A stretch of 64,000 nt of DNA, from contig NZ_JABCRE010000003.1 of assembly GCF_012972675.1 (NCBI RefSeq), forward strand, positions 930,001 to 994,000, given 5' to 3'. The notes under the pieces were generated by a model that was not told where the DNA came from, ran no database searches, and worked only from the letters and a program-made list of their open reading frames with translations. This DNA is from Pontixanthobacter rizhaonensis (lineage in GTDB: Bacteria > Pseudomonadota > Alphaproteobacteria > Sphingomonadales > Sphingomonadaceae). A program made the position numbers and the translations under genes. The stretch's first letter is position 1; each line of letters opens with the position of its first letter. This document shows positions 15,538 through 23,747 of the stretch, piece by piece.

Positions 15538-15707
15538 CGGGGCAATTCCAATCTAAATCTAAACCAGCAGCGTCCAAACGATTATCCGGCGCCGCATCCA
15601 TCAGGGTGAAAAGCGGTTACAACCCCTGCTTGTCAAGCGATAGCGCCAATGGCAAGCCAGTGCACGCATAATTGCAGGGTGCAGTGTGTTGGGGGCAAGG
15701 GGAAAGC

Positions 15708-16322
15708 ATGACCGACGAAGCGAAAATCAATCAATCGGCGGATGGTTCCACGCCAGACAAAGTAACTGCGGCCCAAGCAGCTACGGCCCAAGCAACCACA
15801 ATCGTAACATCGCCCAAAGCCCCGATCTATTCGGCTAACGCGATCCATATGATCCGAACTGCGCAGTTAAACACCTTAACTTTGTCGCAGATGGCGGATC
15901 AAAAAGCGTCCATATTGATGGGGGCAACTTTTCTGGTGTTTTCTTTGTCAATCAGCCGGTCCCTTGCTGGTGACGTCCCGCCATCCCTGTTGCTACTGGC
16001 TGTCTTTTCGTTCCTCAGTTCCCTTTGCGCGGTCATGGCGGTGCTCCCTTCCGTGAAGAAGGCTGATCCGACGCATACCAACACCAATCGCTTGTTTTTC
16101 GGGCATTTTGCCACGTTGGACGAGGATGAGTGGATTGAATCAGTGCTCGACGATATGCGCGCCGATGAAACCGTTTTCCGCACGATGATGCATGATATTT
16201 ATCAAAACGGGCAGGTGCTGGCCCAACGGAAATACAAATTTCTGGCGCTGGCTTACCGCATATTCATTGGCGGCCTTCTGATCACCTTGGTTGCGTTTGG
16301 GGTAGAAGCGCTTGCACCTTAA
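15708..16322 (+). CDS. PycTM/DUF5706 membrane protein (Pycsar effector-like), orphan
   Basis: A 204-residue protein starting at ATG 15708, with a GGGGAAAG ribosome site. The first ~40 residues are Ala/Thr-rich and disordered. From about residue 50 it follows the DUF5706 pattern: LSQMADQKASILMGATFLVFSLS leads into a first membrane helix (68-85), a second at 93-113, then a soluble part (FFGHFATLDEDEWIESVLDDM, HDIYQNGQVLAQRKYKFLALAYRIF) and a third helix near 180-200. The same domain is the membrane-damaging effector of Pycsar anti-phage systems gated by cyclic pyrimidines. No nucleotide cyclase is encoded nearby, so a defence role is unproven; many chromosomal copies are solitary. Confidence 0.82.
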   Translation: MTDEAKINQSADGSTPDKVTAAQAATAQATTIVTSPKAPIYSANAIHMIRTAQLNTLTLSQMADQKASILMGATFLVFSLSISRSLAGDVPPSLLLLAVFSFLSSLCAVMAVLPSVKKADPTHTNTNRLFFGHFATLDEDEWIESVLDDMRADETVFRTMMHDIYQNGQVLAQRKYKFLALAYRIFIGGLLITLVAFGVEALAP

Positions 16323-16687
16323 TCGCCCAACATCTTTTTGACTGCTGCCATGAAAGGAGAAATCGACACAGGCTTGCTTAGATAGCCTTCTGCACCGGCA
16401 TCCCGGATCCGTTCCTCATCGCCTTTACCGGCATAGGCAGTAACTGCCAAAATTGGCGCGTCGGCCAAACTTTGATCTTGTTTGAATGCAGAGATCAGGT
16501 CCAGGCCCGAGATATTGGGCAGTTGAATATCCATAATAACCAAATCCGGTGCAAAGGCGCGCGCGGCATTTACCGCTAGCTCTCCATCGGCCACCGGTTC
16601 GGTTTCGTAGCCATTGGCTTTCAGGACATCGCAGAACAATTTGCGGTTAAGGTCGTTATCCTCGACAACCAGTATTCTCTTTGGCAT
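16319..16687 (-). CDS. divK: Single-domain response regulator DivK
   Basis: A 122-residue receiver domain with the acidic pocket VVEDND, phospho-acceptor D53 (LVIMDIQLP), conserved Thr in VTAYA and K105 in LSKPVS. The sequence KGDEERIRDAGAEGYLSKP is very close to DivK of Caulobacter, which controls the CtrA phosphorelay through PleC and DivJ. An ATG four codons upstream (16699) is an alternative start; the rest of the upstream open frame is non-coding. It is convergent with the PycTM gene with a 4-bp overlap. CtrA itself is at 38.8-39.5 kb. Confidence 0.9.
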   Translation of the reverse strand: MPKRILVVEDNDLNRKLFCDVLKANGYETEPVADGELAVNAARAFAPDLVIMDIQLPNISGLDLISAFKQDQSLADAPILAVTAYAGKGDEERIRDAGAEGYLSKPVSISPFMAAVKKMLGD

Positions 16688-16763
16688 TGGCTCACTCATT
16701 CTTGGCAAGGCTGAATAACGTCTTGGGCCTGCTACATCTGTCCCATATGCTGGGTTTAGGAAA

Positions 16764-17054
16764 CTGACAATTATCACACATGACGAATCTCCTGAGCGCT
16801 TAACTCCAGAGACACTGGCCCTTGCATTGCTGGGCTGGATCTTGGGAGATGAAAACCGCGCTGACAGACTGTTGTCGCTCACCGGCCTCACGCCTGATAT
16901 TCTGCGGGAGCGTTTGGACGATCGAAGCGTTCTGGCTGCTGTGCTTGAATTTTTGTTGGCGCACGAACCCGATTTGACCAAGGCCGCCGACGATCTGCAA
17001 ATCAAGCCGGAGGCGATTGTCTCCGCCCATCAACAACTGACAAGCTCGGTTTAG
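16764..17054 (+). CDS. DUF3572 family protein
   Basis: A small helical protein of a family nearly restricted to alphaproteobacteria: TPETLALALLGWILGDENR, LLSLTGLTPDILRERLDD and AAVLEFLLAHEPDL. Function unknown. The start is a problem: the only usual start in frame is TTG at 16827, which would cut off the conserved TPETLALAL segment. The frame is open back to 16719 but contains only CTG (16764) or ATT codons, so I choose CTG as tentative. A rare start or a sequence error are both possible. It is divergent from divK and 16 bp before the HAD gene. Confidence 0.72.
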   Translation: MTIITHDESPERLTPETLALALLGWILGDENRADRLLSLTGLTPDILRERLDDRSVLAAVLEFLLAHEPDLTKAADDLQIKPEAIVSAHQQLTSSV

Positions 17055-17070
17055 TGTAAGAGAATTTGTT

Positions 17071-17694
17071 GTGACCAAACCCCTATTGATTTCCGACTGC
17101 GACGAAGTGTTGCTGTATATGGTGGCACCGTTTCGCGACTGGCTCGCGGAAGGCCAGGGCGTTACCTTCAAAATGGAAGGCAATAACTTTGCCAATGCAA
17201 TGCGCTGGACGGATAGCGGTGAGGTTGTCAGGGAGAAAGATATCTGGCGGCTGCTAGGGGGCTTCTTCGATACAGAAATGCACCGGCAAAACCCGATCGC
17301 CGGAGCGATCGAGAGCATCAACACCATCGCAGAAAATGCTGATGTCGTTATTCTGACAAACCTGACGGATGAACGCCAGGCGATGCGAACAGAGCAACTG
17401 GCCAAGCACGGGCTGCACGCGCGGGTGTTCACCAATCAAGGTCCCAAAGGCCCCGCTTTGGCCCGGATTGTTGAGGAATATCAGCCCTCGACCACGATCT
17501 TCATTGATGATCTGCCGCAGCATCATCAATCGGTGTCAGTTGACGTCCCCCAGGTAAAGCGGCTCCATCTTTGCGGTGAGCCAATGCTTGCGCCGCATAT
17601 CGACTGCGCGCATGAAGCGGGGCACGCTCATGCACGGATTGATGAGTGGGACGCCGCCTTGCCTTGGCTGCTTAAGGAATTGCACGGGGAGTAA
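17071..17694 (+). CDS. HAD superfamily hydrolase
   Basis: A 207-residue protein starting at GTG 17071. HAD motifs: D9/D11 in ISDCDEVLL (motif I), T96 in ILTNLTD (II), K126 in GPKGPAL (III), and D146/D147 in FIDDLPQH (IV). It is thus probably an active phosphatase-type hydrolase of the cytoplasm; the substrate is unknown. It stands at the head of a run with RidA-like, GDPD-like and GNAT-like genes whose spacings are 3 bp or overlapping, suggesting one transcript. Confidence 0.85.
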   Translation: MTKPLLISDCDEVLLYMVAPFRDWLAEGQGVTFKMEGNNFANAMRWTDSGEVVREKDIWRLLGGFFDTEMHRQNPIAGAIESINTIAENADVVILTNLTDERQAMRTEQLAKHGLHARVFTNQGPKGPALARIVEEYQPSTTIFIDDLPQHHQSVSVDVPQVKRLHLCGEPMLAPHIDCAHEAGHAHARIDEWDAALPWLLKELHGE

Positions 17695-17697
17695 GAT

Positions 17698-18159
17698 ATG
17701 CAGATCGAAGCACGTTTAGCCGAATTGGGTATCACTTTGCCGAAGGCGGCCGCGCCAGTGGCCAGTTATGTCCCGATTGTGGTGCATGACAATGTTGCTT
17801 ACATATCGGGCCAATTGCCGTTCATAGACGGAAATTTGGTCACCGGAAAATTGGGCCAAGACGTGTCTTTGGAACGCGGTACAGCAGCCGCTCGTGCTTG
17901 CGGGATGATGATTTTGGCTCAATTGGTTGGGGCTGATATTGCGCTGGACCGAGTTGCACAGATTATCAAATTGGGGGCGTTTGTCTGTTCTGCTGACGAC
18001 TTTTCCGACCAGCCTAAAGTGGCGAATGGCGCTTCTGAATTGATGTTCGATGTCTTCGGCGACAAAGGTCGCCACGCGCGCAGTGCGGTCGGCGTGCCCG
18101 TCTTGCCGCTTCATGCCGCAGTAGAGGTGGATGCAATCATTGCTTTGGAACCCGCTTGA
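17698..18159 (+). CDS. RidA/YjgF family protein
   Basis: A 153-residue member of the YjgF/YER057c/UK114 family of the longer kind. AYISGQLPFIDGNLVTG near 35-50, ARACGMMILAQLV and the C-terminal SAVGVPVLPLHAAVEVDAI match the family. RidA proteins hydrolyse reactive enamine/imine intermediates from PLP enzymes. The canonical active-site Arg is not in the usual RxAVGV form here; HARSAVGVPVLP places an Arg next to SAVGV. It starts 3 bp after the HAD gene and overlaps the GDPD gene by 29 bp. Confidence 0.88.
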   Translation: MQIEARLAELGITLPKAAAPVASYVPIVVHDNVAYISGQLPFIDGNLVTGKLGQDVSLERGTAAARACGMMILAQLVGADIALDRVAQIIKLGAFVCSADDFSDQPKVANGASELMFDVFGDKGRHARSAVGVPVLPLHAAVEVDAIIALEPA

Positions 18160-18904
18160 TAATTGGCGCTCGCCGGCGCCCTCTCCTGATAGAGTACAAT
18201 GGTTGAAAGATTGGGATTACGCCCATCGGGGGCTGCATGGTAATGGCGTGCCCGAAAATTCCCCGTCCGGTTTTGCCGAAGCGATTGGCCAAGGCATCGG
18301 TATTGAACTAGATGTTCAGCGTAGCCGCGATGGCCGGGCGGTTGTGTTCCATGATTGGGAATTTGACCGCCTGACAGAGGAAAAGGGCCCCGTGGCACAG
18401 CGCGATGCTGCCGATATTGAAAAGATTTTTCTGGCTGGCAGTAGTGATGCAATTCCGCAGCTTGGGCGGACTTTGGATCAAGTGGCGGGGCAAGTGCCAA
18501 TCTTGATCGAACTCAAATCAGCGTTCGACCGGCGAACTGCATCTTTATGCCTTGCCGTCCAACGCGCTTTGGAGGGGTACCGGGGCGATCACGCGGTAAT
18601 GAGTTTCGACCCTGGCGTGTCTGGCTGGTTCGCCCAACATTCACCTCGCACTGTGCGGGGTCTTGTTATTCGTGAAACCGGAAAGCCTGCTCTGCGTTCC
18701 AATTGGAAACGGAGGCGCGCAATGTGGCAGGCCAAGCCCGATTTCATCGCTTATAATATCATCGATCTACCCAGTAGGTTTGCAGCGCAGCAACGGAAAC
18801 GCGGACTGCCCATGCTGACTTGGACTGTGAAGTCGGAAGAGCAGCGTCAAACAGCTGTAAACAATGCCGACGCGCTCATTGCTGAGCAAGAACAGCCCCG
18901 GTGA
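18131..18904 (+). CDS. Glycerophosphodiester phosphodiesterase family protein
   Basis: A 257-residue protein with the GDPD catalytic pattern: H32/R33 in AHRGLHG, E42 in PENS, E59 and D61 in IELDVQ, and H74 in VFHD. Such enzymes release glycerol-3-phosphate and an alcohol from glycerophosphodiesters. No signal peptide is visible, so it is probably cytoplasmic. The start overlaps ridA by 29 bp, and the stop overlaps the next start as GTGA. Confidence 0.9.
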   Translation: MQSLLWNPLDNWRSPAPSPDRVQWLKDWDYAHRGLHGNGVPENSPSGFAEAIGQGIGIELDVQRSRDGRAVVFHDWEFDRLTEEKGPVAQRDAADIEKIFLAGSSDAIPQLGRTLDQVAGQVPILIELKSAFDRRTASLCLAVQRALEGYRGDHAVMSFDPGVSGWFAQHSPRTVRGLVIRETGKPALRSNWKRRRAMWQAKPDFIAYNIIDLPSRFAAQQRKRGLPMLTWTVKSEEQRQTAVNNADALIAEQEQPR

Positions 18905-20049
18905 CGGAGCTCAATGAAGAAGGCCTGATTGCCAAAGTTGCCGGCTCTGTCGGAGCATTACCCAAAGATGGTTGGGATGCCTTGGCAGGGCAGGACAACC
19001 CTTTCGTATCGTATGATTTTCTAACTGCTCTAGAGGCATCTGGCAGCGTTGGCTCTGGCACTGGCTGGCAGTCCACCCCGATTATCATTGAAAATGACGC
19101 TGGCGATATGCTGGCGGCGATGCCAGCCTTTCTCAAAGGTCACAGTCAGGGCGAATATGTTTTCGATCAGTCTTGGGCCGATGCGTATCAGCGAGCAGGG
19201 GGTGAATATTATCCTAAACTTCAGATCGCAGCCCCCTTTACCCCGGCCACTGGGCCGCGTTTGTTGTTGAGCGATCCGCTTTATGCTGCGCCGTTGTTGC
19301 AGGCTGCAGAGCAATTATGCGCCAGCAATGGTTTTTCATCCGCGCATGCAACTTTCGTGGAACCGGCGCAGCTTCCGTTTTTTGAGGAGGCCGGCTGGCT
19401 GCCGCGCAGCGACATTCAGTTTCATTGGGAAAACCGGGATTACCGAACATTCGATGATTTTCTGGACAGTCTGGCATCTCGAAAAAGGAAGGCTGTCCGC
19501 AAAGAACGGCTGGCTGCTCAAGACGGCGTCGAGATTATCACGCTGACAGGCGATAAGATCACCGAAACCCACTGGGACGCTTTTTGGACTTTTTACCAAG
19601 ACACCGGTGCCCGAAAATGGGGCCAGCCGTACCTGACCCGCGAAGCATTTAGCCTGATGGGCAAGACGATGGGCGAGCGGATCATTCTGATATTGGCGTT
19701 GGAAAGTAATGTTCCGATTGCCGGAGCGCTAAATTTCGCGGGTAAGAGCGCTTTATATGGCCGCTATTGGGGGTGCAGCCGGGAGAAGCGTTTCCTGCAC
19801 TTTGAACTGTGCTATTATCAAGCGATTGATATCGCCATCGCCCGCGGTCTCAAGCGGGTAGAGGCTGGTGCGCAAGGGGGGCACAAATTGGCACGGGGAT
19901 ATGAACCTGTACAAACATGGTCTGCCCATTGGATCGCGGACCCGGGCTTTCGTTCCGCCGTTGCCGATTTTCTTGAACGGGAACGAGAAGGTATTGCCAT
20001 GGATCAGATGATACTGGACCGCCGCACCCCTTTCAAAAAAGGAGCTTGA
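18901..20049 (+). CDS. FemAB-like GNAT family N-acetyltransferase (COG3146)
   Basis: A 382-residue protein of the DUF482/COG3146 family, which has the double GNAT fold seen in FemAB-like aminoacyltransferases. Typical segments are DNPFVSYDFLTALEASGSVG near the N-terminus, RSDIQFHWENRDYRTFDDFL, RKRKAVRKER, ALYGRYWGCS and LHFELCYYQAIDIAI, and the C-terminal EAGAQGGHKLARGYEPV. The acceptor is unknown. The GTG start overlaps the GDPD stop by 4 bp, so it ends the four-gene run. Confidence 0.88.
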   Translation: MTELNEEGLIAKVAGSVGALPKDGWDALAGQDNPFVSYDFLTALEASGSVGSGTGWQSTPIIIENDAGDMLAAMPAFLKGHSQGEYVFDQSWADAYQRAGGEYYPKLQIAAPFTPATGPRLLLSDPLYAAPLLQAAEQLCASNGFSSAHATFVEPAQLPFFEEAGWLPRSDIQFHWENRDYRTFDDFLDSLASRKRKAVRKERLAAQDGVEIITLTGDKITETHWDAFWTFYQDTGARKWGQPYLTREAFSLMGKTMGERIILILALESNVPIAGALNFAGKSALYGRYWGCSREKRFLHFELCYYQAIDIAIARGLKRVEAGAQGGHKLARGYEPVQTWSAHWIADPGFRSAVADFLEREREGIAMDQMILDRRTPFKKGA

Positions 20050-20058
20050 AGGTACAGT

Positions 20059-20388
20059 TTAGGCGACTTTGCGGTCGCCTGTACGCAGCCATTCGCGTGC
20101 ACGGCGTTGTGCTTCAGCCACTTCGCGGGCGGTCATCTCATCAGCAATATCAGCCCGGCACCAAGCGGCCTCTTCATGGCCCTTAGTGGCGGCCAAATTG
20201 AACCATTTATGCGCTTCGATCATGTCGCAAGGCGCGCCATGGCTACCCGTGGAAAACGCGACACCAAGATCGTAAAATGCGCCAATTTCACCCTGAGCGG
20301 CAGCAGCAAGGCAGTTTGCCACCAGCAAATCTGCTGCTTTGGTATCCGCTGGAACGGCTGTGCCGCCATCAATTGCTGTAAATTCCAT
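20059..20388 (-). CDS. Sel1-repeat-like small protein
   Basis: A 109-residue protein with one clear Sel1/TPR-like unit: GEIGAFYDLGVAFSTG, then MIEAHKWFNLAATKGHEEA and the closing REVAEAQRRAREW. These repeats mediate protein contacts. No signal peptide is visible. A GGGGGAAAG ribosome site precedes the ATG. It is convergent with the GNAT gene and divergent from dksA. Confidence 0.82.
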   Translation of the reverse strand: MEFTAIDGGTAVPADTKAADLLVANCLAAAAQGEIGAFYDLGVAFSTGSHGAPCDMIEAHKWFNLAATKGHEEAAWCRADIADEMTAREVAEAQRRAREWLRTGDRKVA

Positions 20389-20578
20389 GGTCTTTCCCCC
20401 ATCAACTTGCGGACCTGATTTCCGCTTCGGACCAAGAATTCACCCAACATGGTCAACAATTGGTTAATGCCGGGTGTAAAATATTCAGCTGCAAGACGGC
20501 TCATGCATGATCGTGCATGTGGTCCAGCGCTTGGCGAAACACGTTTTGTGTCAAACTGTGCCCGATATCGATTGCGCC

Positions 20579-20607
20579 TTGTAACGACAAAAAACGCCGC
20601 CTATAGG
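20579..20607 (+). promoter_or_regulatory. Candidate dksA promoter
   Basis: TTGTAA (20579-20584), a 17-bp spacer and TATAGG (20602-20607), followed 57 bp later by an AGGAGGA ribosome site (20664-20670). The 292-bp space between the Sel1-like gene and dksA otherwise holds nothing I can name. Confidence 0.4.
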
Positions 20608-20680
20608 CCCGCTCAATTGGTCATCGATAAAGCCAGAAAAAAACTGGACCGTCGCGACTAATCAGGAGGACGGGGAACTT

Positions 20681-21157
20681 TTGGGAGCCTTAGGCACTAT
20701 GACGACCGGATCGTCCGACGAACTTGATATTCTTGAACGCGTCAGAAAATCGCTGGGGGCTGATTATGTGCCCAGCGAGGATGAAGAATATATGAGCCTT
20801 AAGCAGCAGGACTTTTTTCGAAAACTTCTGCTGGAATGGAAGGGATCAATTCATTCTGCATCATCAGCCACCTTGCAGTCGCTGCAAGATGGGCCGATCC
20901 GTGATGCGGACCTGAATGATCGCGCATCCAGCGAGACAGACTGGAGCATTGAGCTCAGAACGCGTGACAGGCAGCGCAAGCTGATCGCAAAAATTGATTC
21001 GGCGATGCGCAAGATAGACGAAGGCGAATATGGCTTTTGTGAAGTGACGGGTGACGAGATAGGCTTGAAGCGTTTAATGGCACGGCCGGTGGCGACGATG
21101 ACCGTTGAAGCGCAGGAGGCGCATGAGCGCCGGGAGAAAATCTCGCGCGACGATTGA
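20681..21157 (+). CDS. dksA: DksA family RNA polymerase-binding regulator
   Basis: A 158-residue DksA. The coiled-coil tip region is DRASSETDWSIELRTRDRQRKL, and IDSAMRKIDEGEYGFCEVTGDEIGLKRL continues into the globular domain (read in two parts). Only one of the four zinc-binding cysteines of E. coli DksA is kept (FCEVTG); the later pair is replaced (MTVEAQEAHER). Single-Cys DksA proteins are known in alphaproteobacteria and still act with ppGpp at RNA polymerase. The TTG at 20681 lies 10 bp after AGGAGGA; an ATG at 20699 would be too far from it. Confidence 0.9.
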   Translation: MGALGTMTTGSSDELDILERVRKSLGADYVPSEDEEYMSLKQQDFFRKLLLEWKGSIHSASSATLQSLQDGPIRDADLNDRASSETDWSIELRTRDRQRKLIAKIDSAMRKIDEGEYGFCEVTGDEIGLKRLMARPVATMTVEAQEAHERREKISRDD

Positions 21158-21293
21158 TCGCCGCGACCTGTCCTTCGGCGCTTGCGTAACATTATTTTAC
21201 GTTAAAGCTTCATTAGGCATTACCCAGCTACAGGAAATGTAACGCCGATCATGGCGGAGCAGATAAATCCAAAGCCTGGGAGTGACAGCGATC

Positions 21294-21668
21294 ATGTCTG
21301 GAGTAGACACCCGTAATATTGAACGTGACAGCCTGTTTCTGATGGCCGAATTACGTGTCGACGACATTCCAGGGTCTTATCGCGTGAAAGTTCGCAACCT
21401 TTCCGCTGGCGGGATGATGGCTGAAGGTGGTCCAGATGTGCCGCGCGGTGCCAAACTTTCGATCGAACTTCGCAACATCGGCTGGGTCCACGGTGTGGTC
21501 GCTTGGGTTCAAGATGGCCGTTTCGGTATCGCATTCGCTAGCGAGATCGATCCAAAGCTTGCGCGGGCGCCCGTCAGTTCCGGGGGTGACCTTACATCTC
21601 CGCGTTTTACCCGGCCTTCTTCGCTCTTCACCAATGGCGCTGATCGGGGGCAGGTCAGAAATCTCTGA
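21294..21668 (+). CDS. PilZ domain protein
   Basis: A 124-residue protein made of one PilZ domain: the arginines of RNIERDS and the following VKVRNLSAGGMMAEGG, which corresponds to the second c-di-GMP-binding motif with N in place of D, then WVHGVVAWVQDGRFGIAF. PilZ proteins bind c-di-GMP; the altered motif makes binding uncertain. ATG 21294 is chosen over GTG 21282, which is too near the GGGAG site. The last ~35 residues are disordered. Confidence 0.85.
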   Translation: MSGVDTRNIERDSLFLMAELRVDDIPGSYRVKVRNLSAGGMMAEGGPDVPRGAKLSIELRNIGWVHGVVAWVQDGRFGIAFASEIDPKLARAPVSSGGDLTSPRFTRPSSLFTNGADRGQVRNL

Positions 21669-21732
21669 TTGATTGTCGCGCACATAAAATTTGGTCACTG
21701 ACGACGATCAGCGAAACTGCTATTGTCAGATC

Positions 21733-23211
21733 GTGATCCAAAAATTCACCCTTTGCTTGGCTGCTGTTGCAGTAGTTTCATTGACGTCAGCGTGCACTGC
21801 GGCTGGCGATGATGATGTGACGCGTATTGCGTTTATCAGCTCGGGTGAAGACATTACAAACGACGGCTTGAGGCTGGCTTCTTCTGCCCAGCATATCAGG
21901 GCGGCCACTGCCGAAGGTTTGGTCAGTATTGACGAAACAGGCGCTGTTGTGCCTGCTGTCGCGGAGCGTTGGATCGTCACAGAAGACGGGCTCAGCTATA
22001 TCTTTCGATTGCGGAACTCGGAATGGGCCGACGGAACTGATCTGACCGCGGCCAGCGTTCGGGCGGAATTGCGCCGAACCATTCGCCAGCTCAATGGGAC
22101 ATCACTGGGTATCGATCTGGCGATCATTGATGATATCCGCGCCATGACCGGGCGAGTGGTAGAAATTCGGCTGACCAAGCCAATGCCTCAATTTCTGCAG
22201 CTTCTGGCTCAACCAGAGTTGGGTTTGCGCCGCTCGGGTCAGGGTGTTGGGCCGATGCAAGCGCAAGAAACCGGTTCTGGTGTATTGCTGACAGTTGTCC
22301 CTCCTGAGCGCAGCGGGATGCCGGAAATAGAGGGCTGGGAGGAAGCGCAACGGGCTGTTTTTGTGACAGCCCAGACGGCGGAAGATGCAACCAACGCGTT
22401 TGAAGCAGGTTCGGTTGATGCAGTTTTTGGCGGCCAAATTTTTGATTTGCCGCTGGCGGATACAGGCCCTTTATCGAGCGGTACCGTGCGTCTCGATGCG
22501 GTATTTGGCTTATTCGGTTTGGCGGTTCGGAATGAACGCGGCTTTCTGGCAAGCGCTGATAATCGCGGTGCCTTGGCGCTCGCAATAGATCGTGAAACGG
22601 TGTTGCAGCCGTTTAATATTGGCGGTTGGGTCCCGACAACACGTATCATTCCGCCTGATCTTCCCGATGAAGATGTTGTGCCGGGCGAGCGGTGGGCGGA
22701 TCTGTCTCTGGAGACACGCCAAGACCGCGCGCGTGCCCGTGTGTCGGCTTGGAAAAGTGCGAATGGCGGAGGCGACTTGAGAATTTCGCTTGCCGTTCCC
22801 GAAGGTGTGGGATCAGATATCCTGTTTGATCAGCTGGCGGCTGATTATGCAGCAGTGGGCGTAGAATTGACCCGCGCCGGGCCGGATCAACCTGCTGATT
22901 TGATGCTGGTGGATCAAATCGCCCGCTACGGCGATGTTCGGTGGTTTCTCAACCAGTTCAATTGCACTGTTGTGAAAACCCTATGTTCCAAGGAAGCGGA
23001 CGCGCTGGTGAGGCAAGCGTCCAGTGAAAGCGACCCTGCCGCACGGCTTGAATTATTCACGGATGCGGAGCGTGTTTTGCTCGCGGAGAACGTGTATATT
23101 CCAATTGGCGCACCGATCAGATGGTCGCTTATTCGCGGCGGAGTTGACGGGTTTGAAGAGAACCGCTGGGGGCTGCATCCCTTGTTTCCCATGGCTTTAC
23201 GCCCCATCTAA
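21733..23211 (+). CDS. Orphan peptide-type ABC substrate-binding lipoprotein
   Basis: A 492-residue protein of the family 5 (peptide/nickel) solute-binding fold. GTG 21733 yields a lipoprotein signal (QKFTLCLAAVAVVSLTSAC) with lipobox LTSAC. Features of the family are GLVSIDETGAVVPAVAERW, YIFRLRNSEWADGTDLTA, LALAIDRETVLQPF and the C-terminal DAERVLLAENVYIPIG. No permease or ATPase gene is near, so it may serve a distant transporter or act alone in the envelope. The gene is 21 bp before DUF4112. Confidence 0.85.
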   Translation: MIQKFTLCLAAVAVVSLTSACTAAGDDDVTRIAFISSGEDITNDGLRLASSAQHIRAATAEGLVSIDETGAVVPAVAERWIVTEDGLSYIFRLRNSEWADGTDLTAASVRAELRRTIRQLNGTSLGIDLAIIDDIRAMTGRVVEIRLTKPMPQFLQLLAQPELGLRRSGQGVGPMQAQETGSGVLLTVVPPERSGMPEIEGWEEAQRAVFVTAQTAEDATNAFEAGSVDAVFGGQIFDLPLADTGPLSSGTVRLDAVFGLFGLAVRNERGFLASADNRGALALAIDRETVLQPFNIGGWVPTTRIIPPDLPDEDVVPGERWADLSLETRQDRARARVSAWKSANGGGDLRISLAVPEGVGSDILFDQLAADYAAVGVELTRAGPDQPADLMLVDQIARYGDVRWFLNQFNCTVVKTLCSKEADALVRQASSESDPAARLELFTDAERVLLAENVYIPIGAPIRWSLIRGGVDGFEENRWGLHPLFPMALRPI

Positions 23212-23229
23212 TGGGTAAAGGAGAGCATC

Positions 23230-23691
23230 ATGGCCCAATTTGAGCGGCCCACGATTTTGCGGCCCGAGCCTGAGCAGAGCCATAGCGGAAAAGCCCAGCC
23301 TATGGGTTTTGAATTACCCACGGGGACCGATCCGGTTTCCATTCGCAAACGGATTGAAGCGATGGAAATGCTACTGGAGCGTAGCTTTTCAGTGCCTGGC
23401 ACAAAGATACCGATTGGGTTGGACTCGATCATCGGCTTGGTACCCGTGTTGGGCGATATCATCACGACTGCGCTGGGCGCCTATCTGGTGTGGGAAGCCA
23501 AGAACCTTGGCCTTCCGCAATGGAAAATTTGGCGGATGGCTGGAAATGTCGGTTTTGACGCGGTTTTAGGCGTGGTGCCTGTCGTCGGCGATGCGGCAGA
23601 CTTCTTCTTCCGTTCCAACACACGCAATTTGCGGATCGTTAAAAAGCACCTTGATAAACATCATCCAGAATCGCGTATTATCGAAGGCTGA
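23230..23691 (+). CDS. DUF4112 membrane protein
   Basis: A 153-residue protein with the DUF4112 pattern: RIEAMEMLLERSFSVPGTKIPIGLDSIIGLVPVLGD (in two parts), ITTALGAYLVWEAKNLGLP, and the repeated motif GVVPVVGDAADFFFRSN. The two GLVPVLGD/GVVPVVGD segments form hydrophobic hairpins. The family is common in proteobacteria and archaea and has no assigned function. It follows the substrate-binding lipoprotein gene by 18 bp. Confidence 0.87.
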   Translation: MAQFERPTILRPEPEQSHSGKAQPMGFELPTGTDPVSIRKRIEAMEMLLERSFSVPGTKIPIGLDSIIGLVPVLGDIITTALGAYLVWEAKNLGLPQWKIWRMAGNVGFDAVLGVVPVVGDAADFFFRSNTRNLRIVKKHLDKHHPESRIIEG

Positions 23692-23709
23692 TCTCGGCAC
23701 GACCGAGAT
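23691..23709 (+). terminator. Hairpin directly after DUF4112
   Basis: ATCTCGG, a CACGA loop and CCGAGAT form a perfect 7-bp stem that begins in the stop codon. Only a weak T-rich stretch follows, so termination is possible but may be inefficient, 38 bp before kynA. Confidence 0.4.
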
Positions 23710-23747
23710 AGTTTCAAATAATACCAGATTGTGCCTATAGTTGGCGC

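Noticed and set aside
16688-17005. N-terminal extension of the DivK ORF to 228 codons
   Set aside because: The extra 106 codons lie opposite the DUF3572 gene and are not conserved receiver sequence.
20449-20661. 70-codon plus-strand ORF before dksA
   Set aside because: It covers the likely dksA promoter and has no family resemblance.
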